From Lactobacillaceae bacterium L1_55_11 (GTDB lineage: Bacteria > Bacillota > Bacilli > Lactobacillales > Lactobacillaceae): DNA of 64,000 bases. How positions within the stretch are numbered: position 1 is the first letter of the stretch; every line of letters begins with the position of its first letter. The translations under genes were made by a program, and so were the position numbers. The notes under the pieces were generated by a model, which was not told the origin of the DNA, searched no databases, and saw nothing but the letters and a program-made list of their open reading frames with translations. Location of the stretch: contig JAQYTT010000001.1 in the NCBI GenBank assembly GCA_029433155.1, forward strand, positions 1-64,000. The letters are read 5' to 3'. Positions 25,331 to 34,593 of this stretch are shown in pieces.

Positions 25331-25449
25331 TACGCCAGGGCGTAACCAATCATGCACAGGACGGCAATGATTACTAGGACAATGAACCACCACTTAAAGT
25401 AAACAGGGTATTCGCCCTGCTCCTCTTCTTCGCGTTCCTTCTTATTCAT
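25330..25449 (-). CDS. 39-residue single-helix membrane protein
   Basis: A small gene: an acidic/basic N-terminal stretch (MNKKEREEEEQGEYPV) followed by YFKWW and one hydrophobic helix ending in LA. GAGGAAG lies upstream on the minus strand, though about eleven bases off. The charge-then-helix design with a Trp-Trp interface is typical of real small membrane proteins, and the stop runs into a bidirectional terminator. Family unknown. Confidence 0.6.
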   Translation of the reverse strand: MNKKEREEEEQGEYPVYFKWWFIVLVIIAVLCMIGYALA

Positions 25450-25545
25450 ATACTTGACTCGCTTCCTCTATCGATAGCCTTAGTCTATCATAGTTAGCAA
25501 AGGACCGGCAATTACGCCGGACCGGTACTTCTAGAGGTGTTAAAT

Positions 25546-26082
25546 ATGCCAGAAATTTATGATCAAAAAACGGTTTACCAGGGCAAGGTTTTCAAGGTCG
25601 TCCAGGAAAAAATCGACTTGGAAAACGGCCACGCCCCCTTAACCCGGCAAAATGTCATTAGCAGTGATTCAGCCACAATCGCCCTAATTAATGAACAAAA
25701 TCAGGTTCTAATTGAACAGGAATACCGGGCCCCAATTCAACGCTATTCCTGGGCCCTCCCAGCCGGACGGGTTAACCCCGGTGAGGAACCGCTGGCAACC
25801 GCGGCGCGGGAGTTAGCTGAGGAGACCGGGTTTAAAATTGCGCCGGATCAGTTCCGGCTAGTCGACCAGGTCAGCCTGTCTAACGGGATTTTAAGTGAAA
25901 TTAGCCATATCTTTCTGGTGCATTTGGCACCCGGCCAATACCAGCAAGTTGACCGCCACTTTGATGCGGGCGAGGACATTGAACACTACCAGTGGGTTGA
26001 TTTAAAAACCGCCCTGGCCAAGACGGACGGGGCGGCTTCACACTTGGCCTTATTACACTGGCAGCTAGGAGCGGCCGATTAG
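25546..26082 (+). CDS. NUDIX hydrolase, ADP-ribose pyrophosphatase type
   Basis: A 178-residue enzyme that should split ADP-ribose to AMP and ribose-5-phosphate. The Nudix box reads GRVNPGEEPLATAARELAEE followed by TGF (about 76-98), and the region before it (EQEYRAPIQRYSWALPAGRV) is the NudF/YqkG type. The start at 25546 follows AGAGGTG. It overlaps the convergent NUDIX gene by four bases. Confidence 0.9.
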   Translation: MPEIYDQKTVYQGKVFKVVQEKIDLENGHAPLTRQNVISSDSATIALINEQNQVLIEQEYRAPIQRYSWALPAGRVNPGEEPLATAARELAEETGFKIAPDQFRLVDQVSLSNGILSEISHIFLVHLAPGQYQQVDRHFDAGEDIEHYQWVDLKTALAKTDGAASHLALLHWQLGAAD

Positions 26083-26570
26083 CCTTCTTTTAACCAGGGC
26101 CGGTCGCTGACCTCGTTTTCAGTCAGGATGCGGTGCAAGGTTTCCTGGGCTTGGGGGACAAACATCTTGGGCTCAGGGTTAACCGGGACATAGGCTACTT
26201 CTAAGGTTTCGGTGTTGTCTTTTTGTAAGTGACCACCGACTTTTTTAACTTCAAAGCCAATGGCAATCGTTTCCTGGGCATCGCCCCAGGAATTTTTCTC
26301 GGTAACCTGGCTGGCCAGGCCGAGCATGCGGACGACTTCGACATCCAGGTTGGTTTCTTCCTTAAATTCGCGGACAACCGCCTGCATGGGCGAGTCGCCG
26401 TATTCCAGGTAGCCACCGGGAAAGCCCCAGCCTGCATCTGAATCCCAGCGTTTTTCCAAGAGAATGGCATCGTGGGCCTCGTTCCACAGGACCCCGAAGG
26501 CGGAAACAAAAATCATGCCCTCGTGGCCGACCTTGGCCCGCATCCGGGCGATGTAGTTTTCTGCTGTCAT
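26079..26570 (-). CDS. NUDIX hydrolase
   Basis: A 163-residue NUDIX protein. The box is [20 protein letters not shown] followed by ETN (about 52-74); the strand before it ([17 protein letters not shown]) is typical of nucleoside-diphosphate hydrolases acting on oxidised or odd nucleotides, but the substrate cannot be read. It lies tail to tail with another NUDIX gene and divergent from tgt. Confidence 0.87.
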   Translation of the reverse strand: MTAENYIARMRAKVGHEGMIFVSAFGVLWNEAHDAILLEKRWDSDAGWGFPGGYLEYGDSPMQAVVREFKEETNLDVEVVRMLGLASQVTEKNSWGDAQETIAIGFEVKKVGGHLQKDNTETLEVAYVPVNPEPKMFVPQAQETLHRILTENEVSDRPWLKEG

Positions 26571-26654
26571 CTTAGGCTCCTTTGGGCCAGACCAAAGGGT
26601 TTGGTCGGCCGTGGTATACTAGTAACAACTAATTTTAAGCGCAACGGAGTCGGC

Positions 26655-27872
26655 ATGGCAAGTCAAAAACCCCCAGTTTGGTACGAACATTTACATACAG
26701 AAAAGCATACCGGTGCCCGCCGCGGGCGGATTCACACGCCCCACGGTACCTTTGAAACCCCAATGTTTATGCCGGTTGGAACCCAGGCCGCCGTTAAAGG
26801 GGTCGACACCCGGATTCTAAAGGAAATTGGCTCCCAATTTATCCTGAGTAACACCTACCATCTCTGGGTTCGACCCGGGGATGAACTGATTGCTGAAGCT
26901 GGTGGGTTGCACAAGTACATGGGTTGGGACCAGGCGATTCTGACCGATTCCGGTGGCTTTCAGGTCTTTTCCTTGTCGGATGCCCGCAAGTTAAAAGAAG
27001 AAGGGGTCACCTTCCAGAACCACGTCAATGGGGACAAGATGTTCCTGTCACCAGAAGTGGCGATGCGGATTCAAAATAATTTGGGTTCGGACGTAATGAT
27101 GCAGCTTGACGAGGCCATTCCTTACTTTGAGAGCTACGACTATATCAAGGCCTCGATGGAACGGTCCCTGCGCTGGGCGGCCCGGGCGCAGGAGTACCAT
27201 AAAAAGACTGACCAGCAAGCCCTCTTTGGGATTGTCCAGGGCGCCGGCTTTAAGGCCCTGCGAACCGAATCCGCCAAGGGCTTGGTTTCCTTGGATTTGC
27301 CCGGTTATGCCGTGGGTGGTCTTTCGGTTGGGGAATCCAAGCATGAAATGAACCGGGTCTTGGACTTCACCATGCCCTTGCTGCCGGAAGATAAACCTCG
27401 CTATTTGATGGGGGTGGCCGCACCGGATTCCCTGATTGACAGTGTCATCCGCGGGGTGGACATGTTTGACTGTGTCCTACCGACTCGAATTGCCCGCAAG
27501 GGGACTTTGATGACCCGCTTTGGCCGGGTGGTTATTAAAAACGCCAAGTATAAGGATGATTTTAGTCCGATTGATGCCGATTTAAGCTACTATTCCAACA
27601 ACCCAATCCGTAGGGAACAGTTTGGTAACTTGGCTCAGTACGATAATCCTAATTACAATCCCTTCCAGACCTTAACCCGGTCTTATCTCCACCACCTCTT
27701 TAACGCCAATGAATTGTTGGGCGCCCAGCTGGCTTCTCAGCACAACCTGCGCTTCTTGCTCCAGTTCATGGAAGACATGCGCACGGCGATTGAACGGGAT
27801 GAATTGCTGGAATTCCGGGAAACGGTGATGGAAGAGTACGGCTATAACAAACCCAATGCCCGTCTATTTTAA
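26655..27872 (+). CDS. tgt: Queuine tRNA-ribosyltransferase
   Basis: Exchanges guanine-34 for preQ1 in tRNAs with GUN anticodons. The 405-residue chain has the catalytic aspartates in [10 protein letters not shown] (about 98) and [13 protein letters not shown] (about 268), and GGLSVGE. The Zn site is weak: the usual CxCxxC...H after the barrel is replaced by sequence such as [17 protein letters not shown], with no clustered cysteines. Lactobacillales Tgt often look like this, so I read it as a Zn-less form. The start gives a family-like N-terminus. An extended -10 TGGTATACT lies at 26612-26620. Confidence 0.93.
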   Translation: MASQKPPVWYEHLHTEKHTGARRGRIHTPHGTFETPMFMPVGTQAAVKGVDTRILKEIGSQFILSNTYHLWVRPGDELIAEAGGLHKYMGWDQAILTDSGGFQVFSLSDARKLKEEGVTFQNHVNGDKMFLSPEVAMRIQNNLGSDVMMQLDEAIPYFESYDYIKASMERSLRWAARAQEYHKKTDQQALFGIVQGAGFKALRTESAKGLVSLDLPGYAVGGLSVGESKHEMNRVLDFTMPLLPEDKPRYLMGVAAPDSLIDSVIRGVDMFDCVLPTRIARKGTLMTRFGRVVIKNAKYKDDFSPIDADLSYYSNNPIRREQFGNLAQYDNPNYNPFQTLTRSYLHHLFNANELLGAQLASQHNLRFLLQFMEDMRTAIERDELLEFRETVMEEYGYNKPNARLF

Positions 27873-27926
27873 TTAGGGTCGGTCTTTGATATACTGCTAG
27901 TTAACAAATAAAGTTAGGAAAAGGTT

Positions 27927-28325
27927 ATGAATTACTCACTTATTTTACCGTTGCTCGCCCTTATCGGTTTCTTCTGGTTCATGTCACGCCAGCAGAAGAA
28001 GCAGCGTGAGCGTCAACAGCAGATGCAGTCAAACTTGAAGAAGGGTACTCCAATTGTAACAATTGGTGGCCTGCATGCCGTGGTTGACAGTGTTGACCAG
28101 GAAAAGCGGACGGTTGACCTGGATGCCGAAGGGGTTATCTTGACCTTTGACCTGAACGCTATCCGTACGGTGGCCCAGGATGCTGCGCCAGCCGCTGACA
28201 GCAAGCCAGCCGAAGACAAGGCTCCTGAAGCTAAGTCTGCTGACCAGGCTAGTGATGCCAAGCTAGCTGAATCAAAGTCAGCTGACCAGGGTTCTGCTGA
28301 CAAGGATCAGGAAAAGAAAGATTAA
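27927..28325 (+). CDS. yajC: Preprotein translocase subunit YajC
   Basis: A 132-residue accessory subunit of the Sec/YidC machinery. One N-terminal helix (about 3-20) ends in RQQKKQRERQQQM, then the YajC core KGTPIVTIGGLHAVVDSVDQ. The last 45 residues are an Ala/Asp/Lys/Glu tail with repeated KSADQ units, longer than in most YajC. It follows tgt by 54 bases, a common pairing. Confidence 0.93.
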   Translation: MNYSLILPLLALIGFFWFMSRQQKKQRERQQQMQSNLKKGTPIVTIGGLHAVVDSVDQEKRTVDLDAEGVILTFDLNAIRTVAQDAAPAADSKPAEDKAPEAKSADQASDAKLAESKSADQGSADKDQEKKD

Positions 28326-28342
28326 TGATTTGCCAGTATGGC

Positions 28343-28369
28343 AAAGGGGTGCCGGGCACCCTTTTTTTA
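28343..28369 (+). terminator. Terminator of tgt-yajC
   Basis: AAAGGGGTGCC-GG-GCACCCTTTTTTT following the yajC stop. Confidence 0.88.
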
Positions 28370-28395
28370 TTGGTTGAAACGTTAGGGAAGTAATT

Positions 28396-30912
28396 GTGAA
28401 AGCCTTTTTTAAAAAAGTAATTCCACGCCTAATTGTGCCGGTAGTCACCCTGATTTTGGTGATTCAGGTGCTGTTGATGACCCAGGAAATTAGCTGGGGG
28501 CTAATCATTAACACCCTGAGTGGCCTGGGCCTTTGGCAGATCTTAATCCTGGTCGTGCTGGGCTTTTTGGCAATCGTGCCCAGCCTATATAACGATGTTC
28601 TCTTAGCCCAGTGGCAGGGATATCACCTTAGCAGCCAGGAATTACTGCAACGCAGTTGGTTAATCAATGTTTTCAACTTAAATGCTGGCTTCTTAGGCGT
28701 CATTAGCGTCTTGCTGCGGCGTTTCTTCTACCGTGACCAGGCCAAGCGCAGTATTAAGTCCTATCTCCAGGTCTACCTGCTGTCCATTAGTGCCATCCTG
28801 CCGGTGGTCGGCCTGACTCTTTTAGGGCTGAGTTTGGCCCCACACCGGGCCCTGGGCTTTGAACGGGGTTGGTTGCTCTTTTTTGCCGGCCTAGTCGGGG
28901 TGGTTTTGCTTCTGTCTTTGGCCAAGGGCTTTCAGTTCTGGCGTGGACTAACCTGGCGGGTCAGTGCCGCCTTTGTGGCCAATGCCTGGCTGGCCTTGGT
29001 TGTACAAGCCTTCTTATTCTTAAGCTGTGGCTGGGTGGCTGGCGTGCACCTTTCAATTGTCCAGCAGCTTATCATTTATGTCATTGGCTCAGTTATTGCC
29101 CTCTTAGCGATGACGCCAGGAACCTGGGCATCTTTTGATGTGGCCGTCTTGGTCATGCTTAACTTTCTCCAGGTTGACCAACTCACCGGTGTGGTTTGGC
29201 TGGTCCTCTACCGCCTGGTCTTTAACGTTTTGCCCCTGCTCAGCGCCATCGGACTGCTTATCTACCGGCTGGCCCACCTGGTCAACCAGGAGTACCGGGA
29301 CGTTCCCCGGGCCCTGGCCAGCACCGTCGTGCACTGGTTAGTGACCCTGGCAGCTTATGGCCTGGGCATTTTGCTGGTCTTATCTGGGACCATGCCTAAC
29401 TGGGCCCAACGGATTCCAATTTTAACAACCTTAAAGCCCTGGCCGCTGACCTACGCCCTGGCGAACCAGTTGCCAACGGTGATTTTGGGCTTCCTGCTGC
29501 TGATTTGTGCCCGTGGGATTGCCAACCGGGTCCAGCGGGCCTATTCGGCAACGCTGACGGTACTGTTACTGGCCGGAGTTTATACACTTTTCTACTACCG
29601 GCACTGGACCCCGGTCATTTTGATTGTCCTGGTACTTTTGGCGGTGACCTTTAGTCGGTCAGACCTGTACCGGCAGCAGTTTGTTGATAGCTGGCGGGAC
29701 CGCATCATTGATACCTTGATTTGGGGAGCGTTGATTTGGAGTTATGCCCTCTTAGCCCTGCAGGAAGTTCGCCTAAAGCGGGCCCAGTTTGGTCCCGGCC
29801 ACGCCTGGGCCTATTTCCACTGGTGGTTACTGGGTGTCCTCAGTATCATCTTGATTGTGGCGGCCGGCCTGGTCTTAACCCGCTACCTGCACGGGGAGCG
29901 TCGGTTACTGGGCGTGCCCTACCAGGGTAAGCGGGTTCAAGCTCTGTTAGCCGCTGGCGACAACCACTATACTAACCTGGTTTACCTGGGCGATAAGCGG
30001 ATTTACTACTACCAGGTTGACGGCGTAGACCGCGCCGCCCTCCAGTTCCGGGTGGTTGATAACTTCGCCGTGGTCATGGGGGATCCCTTTGGTTACGAGG
30101 AAGACTTTGAGGCGGCCATGCAGGCCTTTATCGAGGATGCCGATCTTTTGGATTTGGTCCCGGTCTTTTATGAAGTTAGTCAACCAGTGGCCATGTTAGC
30201 CCATGAGTTCGGTTATGATTTCTTTAAGTTAGGGGAAGAGGCCGAGATTGTCCTTGCTGATTTCTCGACGGCGGGTAAGAAGATGCAAAATATCCGTTCC
30301 GAAATCAACCAGGCCGACCGGGCTGGCTACCAGTTCCGGATTGTCCAGCCACCCTTTAGTCCCGAACTGTTAGCCCAACTAGGGCAGGTGAGTGAGGACT
30401 GGCTGGGTGGCCGGGATGAAAAGGGTTTCTCCCTGGGCTTCTTTGACGCTAATTACCTTCAGCGTTGGTCGCTGGCGATTTTGGAGCAGGACGGCCAAGT
30501 GGTTGCCTTTGGTACCTTGGTCAGTTCCAAGACCGAAAGTCAAATGGCCATTGACCTGATGCGCTTTAACCAGCAGGCACCCAACGGCGCCATGGATATT
30601 CTCCTAGTCAACGCCTGCCACTATGCCAAGGAACAGGGCTTTAAAATCTTTAACCTGGGCATGTCACCCTTGGCCGGGGTGGGCCAGCACTACCAAAGCT
30701 TTGGCCGGGAACGTCTGGCTAACCTGGTTTACCAGTTTGGGTCCCGGATTTATTCCTTTGAGGGTTTGTACCACTATAAGAACAAGTTTGCCCAGCAGTG
30801 GACGCCCCGCTACATTGCCTATTCGCGGAAGAGTAATATCTGGATGGTCCTACTCGGTTTGTTGAAAATTGATAACAAGGGCGTTGATCAGGCTCCTGGT
30901 CTGGAAGATTAG
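28396..30912 (+). CDS. mprF: Lysylphosphatidylglycerol synthase/flippase MprF
   Basis: MprF moves lysine (or alanine) from charged tRNA onto phosphatidylglycerol and flips the product, lowering surface charge against cationic peptides. The 838-residue chain has about fourteen membrane helices (1-500) forming the flippase, then the GNAT-like synthase domain (about 515-830) with VVMGDPFGYEEDF, FYEVSQP, FFKLGEEAEI and FKIFNLGMSPLAGVG. The start is GTG at 28396 after TTAGGGAAG. It opens a run of plus-strand envelope genes. Confidence 0.94.
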   Translation: MKAFFKKVIPRLIVPVVTLILVIQVLLMTQEISWGLIINTLSGLGLWQILILVVLGFLAIVPSLYNDVLLAQWQGYHLSSQELLQRSWLINVFNLNAGFLGVISVLLRRFFYRDQAKRSIKSYLQVYLLSISAILPVVGLTLLGLSLAPHRALGFERGWLLFFAGLVGVVLLLSLAKGFQFWRGLTWRVSAAFVANAWLALVVQAFLFLSCGWVAGVHLSIVQQLIIYVIGSVIALLAMTPGTWASFDVAVLVMLNFLQVDQLTGVVWLVLYRLVFNVLPLLSAIGLLIYRLAHLVNQEYRDVPRALASTVVHWLVTLAAYGLGILLVLSGTMPNWAQRIPILTTLKPWPLTYALANQLPTVILGFLLLICARGIANRVQRAYSATLTVLLLAGVYTLFYYRHWTPVILIVLVLLAVTFSRSDLYRQQFVDSWRDRIIDTLIWGALIWSYALLALQEVRLKRAQFGPGHAWAYFHWWLLGVLSIILIVAAGLVLTRYLHGERRLLGVPYQGKRVQALLAAGDNHYTNLVYLGDKRIYYYQVDGVDRAALQFRVVDNFAVVMGDPFGYEEDFEAAMQAFIEDADLLDLVPVFYEVSQPVAMLAHEFGYDFFKLGEEAEIVLADFSTAGKKMQNIRSEINQADRAGYQFRIVQPPFSPELLAQLGQVSEDWLGGRDEKGFSLGFFDANYLQRWSLAILEQDGQVVAFGTLVSSKTESQMAIDLMRFNQQAPNGAMDILLVNACHYAKEQGFKIFNLGMSPLAGVGQHYQSFGRERLANLVYQFGSRIYSFEGLYHYKNKFAQQWTPRYIAYSRKSNIWMVLLGLLKIDNKGVDQAPGLED

Positions 30913-30986
30913 GTGTGCTTTTTAACTTGGCCTGCTATACTATTGGACGTAGCTAGCGTAAGGCTAGGAGAATGAGGAAAAACAGC

Positions 30987-32711
30987 ATGCAAATTTTAAT
31001 ACGTCATGCGAAAAATTACGTTCGCGACATTACCATTGCCATTCTGGCCGTGGCCGTGATGGCAGGGGCGACCTTGTGGCAGCCCCACTTACTTCAGAAA
31101 GTAATTTCGGCCATCTTGGCCGATGACAGCTCCCAGGTGTTGGAGTTTGGCATACAGCTGGTTGTCATTGCCCTCTTAGGCGTGGCGGCCGGCCTTTTGA
31201 ATGCCGTCTTTGCGGCGCGCATCTCCCAGTCGATGGCCGCTGATATCCGGGCTGAGGAATACGATAAGATTCAGACCTTTTCCTTTGGTAACATCGAAAC
31301 CTTTTCGGCCGGGAACCTGGTGGTTCGGATGACTAACGATGTGAACCAGGTTCAGCAGCTGATCATGATGATTTTACAGAGTCTGCTGCGGATTCCCATT
31401 CTCTTCATTGGGGCGGTGGTCCTAGCCATCGTCACCATTCCCCGCTTTTGGTGGTTGGTAGTCATTATGATTATTGCCATTCTCCTGTCATCCCAGGGGA
31501 TTTTTAAACGGATGGGGAAGAACTTCTTCAAGATTCAAAACTTGATTGACCAGAACAACACCCTGGCCAAGGAAAACCTGCAGGGGGTTCGGGTGGTGAA
31601 GTCCTTTAATCAGGAAGGGGCTGAAATTGACCGCTTTACTGATAATACGGATGAACTGGTCGCCGTTAACACCAAAATTGGGTATCTTTTTACGATTATG
31701 ATTCCAATCTTCATGGTGGTTTCTTACCTGATTATTGGGGCCGCCATCCTGCTGGTTGGTCAAAACATCGTGAAAAATCCCAAGGATTTGGCAGCGATTG
31801 CACCATTTACTACTTACTTAATGCAGATTCTCTTTGCCCTGATGATTGGTGGCATGGTTTCAACCTTTGCCTCCCGGGGGATGGTTTCTTTGGGCCGAAT
31901 TAACCAGGTCCTAAAGACCAAGCCGGACGTGGTTTATGACCCCAAGGCCCCTAAGGAAAAACTGAGCGGTGACATTAACTTTGACCACGTTAGCTTTACC
32001 TATCCCGGTGATGATCAGCCCGCCCTCAGGGATGTTTCCTTTAAAATCCAGGCCGGTGAGATGATTGGGATTGTCGGGGCAACTGGTTCAGGAAAATCAA
32101 CCCTGGCCCAGCTAATCCCACGTCTTTACGACCCTACTCAGGGCACGGTGTCGGTCGGCCACGTTAATCTCAAACAGGTTAACCAGCAGTCCTTACGGCA
32201 GGCGGTTTCGATTGTCTTGCAAAAGGCGGTCCTCTTTAGTGGTTCGATTGCCCGTAACCTACGGCACGGCAAGCCCGATGCCAGTGAGCAGGACATGCAG
32301 TGGGCGACCGAGATTTCCCAGGCCGCTGAATTTATCGACGGCTATGAAGACGGCTTCGAGCACTACGTTGATGAGCGGTCGGCCAACCTTTCCGGCGGGC
32401 AAAAACAGCGCCTCTCAATTGCCCGTGGGGTGATTGGCCATCCCAAGATTTTGATTTTGGATGATTCCACCTCCGCCCTGGATGCCCGCAGTGAAAAGTT
32501 GGTCCAAGAGGCCCTCGATAAGGAACTCAAGGGGACCACGGCGGTGGTGATTGCTGAAAAAATTAGTTCAGTCATTCATGCCGACCGGATCTTTGTCTTG
32601 GATGCCGGCCAGCTGGTGGCCACTGGTTCCCACCAGGAGCTGCTAGGGAATTCACCAGTTTACCGTGAAATTTACCTGACCCAGAAAGCAAAGGAGGAAC
32701 CAAATGAGTGA
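30987..32711 (+). CDS. ABC exporter half-transporter (degenerate-site subunit)
   Basis: A six-helix membrane domain (about 1-310) and NBD (about 335-574). Walker A GATGSGKST and signature LSGGQKQRLSIARG are normal, but the Walker B end is LDDSTSALD, with Asp for the catalytic Glu, and the switch residue is Glu in IAEKISS where His is usual. This is the LmrC/TM287-type subunit of a heterodimer. The downstream gene supplies the good site and overlaps by eight bases. The ATG at 30987 has the better spacing; 30972 is the alternative. Confidence 0.88.
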   Translation: MQILIRHAKNYVRDITIAILAVAVMAGATLWQPHLLQKVISAILADDSSQVLEFGIQLVVIALLGVAAGLLNAVFAARISQSMAADIRAEEYDKIQTFSFGNIETFSAGNLVVRMTNDVNQVQQLIMMILQSLLRIPILFIGAVVLAIVTIPRFWWLVVIMIIAILLSSQGIFKRMGKNFFKIQNLIDQNNTLAKENLQGVRVVKSFNQEGAEIDRFTDNTDELVAVNTKIGYLFTIMIPIFMVVSYLIIGAAILLVGQNIVKNPKDLAAIAPFTTYLMQILFALMIGGMVSTFASRGMVSLGRINQVLKTKPDVVYDPKAPKEKLSGDINFDHVSFTYPGDDQPALRDVSFKIQAGEMIGIVGATGSGKSTLAQLIPRLYDPTQGTVSVGHVNLKQVNQQSLRQAVSIVLQKAVLFSGSIARNLRHGKPDASEQDMQWATEISQAAEFIDGYEDGFEHYVDERSANLSGGQKQRLSIARGVIGHPKILILDDSTSALDARSEKLVQEALDKELKGTTAVVIAEKISSVIHADRIFVLDAGQLVATGSHQELLGNSPVYREIYLTQKAKEEPNE

Positions 32712-34485
32712 TTTGATGATTTCAATCCGCTACTTTGGCGCCTACCTGAAGCGCTACTGGCTTGGCCTAAGTTTTGCTTTGGTCTTGATGGTGCTTAGCA
32801 CCTATGCCCAAATTAATGCGCCGCTCTACATGGGTAAGGCGATTACCGCATTGGGCCAGTTTTTAAACGATTACTTTAATCCAGTGACCCATGCCACGGC
32901 TAGCAAAGGTAAGTTCTATGATGCCGTCTGGGGCATGGTCTGGTTTTACGGTCTGGCAGAGGTGGCCATGGTTACTTCTGGCCTGATGACCAGTCGGATT
33001 AGTGCTCAGTCTTCAGGTCAGATGCGGATTGGCCTCTTTGCCAAGCTGCAACGGATGACGGTGCGCTACTTTGACACCCACCAGGATGGCAAGATCTTAT
33101 CCCTCTTTACTTCGGACTTGGATAACATTTTTAACGCCATGAACCAGGCGATTTTCCAGATGGTTTCCCAGGCGATGCTCTTTATCGGCGTTATCATTAT
33201 GATGTTTAACCAGAGTGCAACCCTGGCCTGGGTGACGGTCGCTTTGACGCCAGTGGCCTTGCTCTTGGATTTCTTCGTGATTACCCGGGCCCGCAAGTAC
33301 ATTGACCGTCAGCAAGAGGCGACCGGGGCCTTAAACGGCTACATTAACGAACAGATTAATGGCGAAAAGGTGGTCATTACCGAAGGACTCCAGGACGAGT
33401 CGATTAAGAATTTCAAGCCCTATAACGAGTCGGTCAAAAAGGCGACCTACCGGGGTCAGATGTATTCGGGGATGCTCTTCCCCCTGACCCAGGGCCTATC
33501 CTTACTGAACGTGGCCATCGTAATCTTCTTTGGCTCCTGGTTTGTCCTGCACAATGGGATGAGCCGGGCCGCTGGTCTGGGGCTTCTAATTGTCTTTGTG
33601 AACTATTCCCAGCAGTACTACCAGCCTATCAGCCAAATTACCTCGGTTTATAACAGCTTCCAGCTGGCCCTGACCGGATCGCAGCGGCTGCACCGGATTG
33701 AGGTGCAGCCGGAAGAAACGAATCCGGGCAAGGGACATCCCCTGGCTGACATTCGCCAGCAGGTGGCCTTAGATGATGTCACCTTTGGCTATAACCCCGA
33801 TAAAATTATCCTTCACGACGTTAACATTGATGTCAAAGCCGGTCAGATGGTGGCCTTAGTAGGTCCCACTGGTTCAGGAAAGACGACGGTGATGAACCTC
33901 TTAAACCGGTTCTATGATGTCAACCACGGCCGGGTAACCATTGATGGTGTCGATGTGCGGGACGTTGATCTGGCCTCCCTGCGGGACCATGTCGGAATTG
34001 TCCTCCAGGAGTCGATTCTCTTTAGCCGGACGATTGCCGAAAACATTAAATTTGGTAAACCGGATGCCAGTGAAGCGGAAATGGTGGCGGCCGCCAAGCA
34101 GGCTAACATTCATGATTACATTGAAAGCCTGCCGGATGGTTACCAAACCATGGTCAGTGATGAAAATTCAATTTTCTCCACTGGTCAAAAGCAGTTACTA
34201 TCAATTGCCCGGACGATTTTGACCAGTCCAGAGTTTTTGATTTTAGATGAGGCCACTTCCAACGTGGATACGGTCACTGAGGCCAAGATTCAGGCGGCGA
34301 TGAACAATATCATTGCCGGTCGGACCAGCTTTGTGATTGCCCACCGCTTGAAGACCATCCTCGATGCCGATAAGATTGTCGTCTTAAAGGACGGTCGGGT
34401 GATAGAGCAGGGGACCCATGAACAATTACTGGCCGAAAACGGCTTTTACGCTGATCTTTACCATAACCAAATGGTGTTTGAATAA
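32704..34485 (+). CDS. ABC exporter half-transporter (catalytic subunit)
   Basis: A 593-residue partner of the gene above, with the extended N-terminal elbow and loop (about 45-75) of LmrD/TM288-type subunits. Walker A GPTGSGKTT, Walker B LDEATSNVD with the catalytic Glu, and the switch His in IAHRLKT are all present; the signature is FSTGQKQLL, the degenerate form expected here. Together they form one good and one degenerate ATP site. Likely substrates are lipids or hydrophobic drugs; place beside the LTA glycolipid genes hints at lipids, as inference. Confidence 0.9.
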   Translation: MSDLMISIRYFGAYLKRYWLGLSFALVLMVLSTYAQINAPLYMGKAITALGQFLNDYFNPVTHATASKGKFYDAVWGMVWFYGLAEVAMVTSGLMTSRISAQSSGQMRIGLFAKLQRMTVRYFDTHQDGKILSLFTSDLDNIFNAMNQAIFQMVSQAMLFIGVIIMMFNQSATLAWVTVALTPVALLLDFFVITRARKYIDRQQEATGALNGYINEQINGEKVVITEGLQDESIKNFKPYNESVKKATYRGQMYSGMLFPLTQGLSLLNVAIVIFFGSWFVLHNGMSRAAGLGLLIVFVNYSQQYYQPISQITSVYNSFQLALTGSQRLHRIEVQPEETNPGKGHPLADIRQQVALDDVTFGYNPDKIILHDVNIDVKAGQMVALVGPTGSGKTTVMNLLNRFYDVNHGRVTIDGVDVRDVDLASLRDHVGIVLQESILFSRTIAENIKFGKPDASEAEMVAAAKQANIHDYIESLPDGYQTMVSDENSIFSTGQKQLLSIARTILTSPEFLILDEATSNVDTVTEAKIQAAMNNIIAGRTSFVIAHRLKTILDADKIVVLKDGRVIEQGTHEQLLAENGFYADLYHNQMVFE

Positions 34486-34516
34486 GAAAAGGACCTAGTT
34501 TGTCTAGGTCCTTTTC
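34486..34516 (+). terminator. Terminator of the ABC exporter genes
   Basis: GAAAAGGACCTAG-TTTGT-CTAGGTCCTTTTC just after the stop, with a short T-run in the second arm. Confidence 0.85.
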
Positions 34517-34519
34517 AAA

Positions 34520-34549
34520 TTGGAAGGGCTGTAACAGAAATGTTATAAT
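34520..34549 (+). promoter_or_regulatory. Promoter of the LTA anchor/ltaS genes
   Basis: TTGGAA (34520-34525), 18 bases, then TATAAT (34544-34549) preceded by TG at the extended -10 position. It lies 45 bases before the first glycosyltransferase. Confidence 0.72.
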
Positions 34550-34593
34550 AAACCTACTTTTGTGCGCCCCACTGGGCGGTCTTGGAGAAAAAC

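Noticed and set aside
26585-26610. GGCCAGACCAAA/TTTGGTCGGCC hairpin upstream of tgt as a preQ1 riboswitch
   Set aside because: It lies upstream of the -10 box so would not be in the tgt transcript, and lacks the preQ1 aptamer pattern.
28370-28392. TTGAAACGTTAGGG before mprF as a cre site
   Set aside because: One base is missing from the half-site spacing and the right half does not match.
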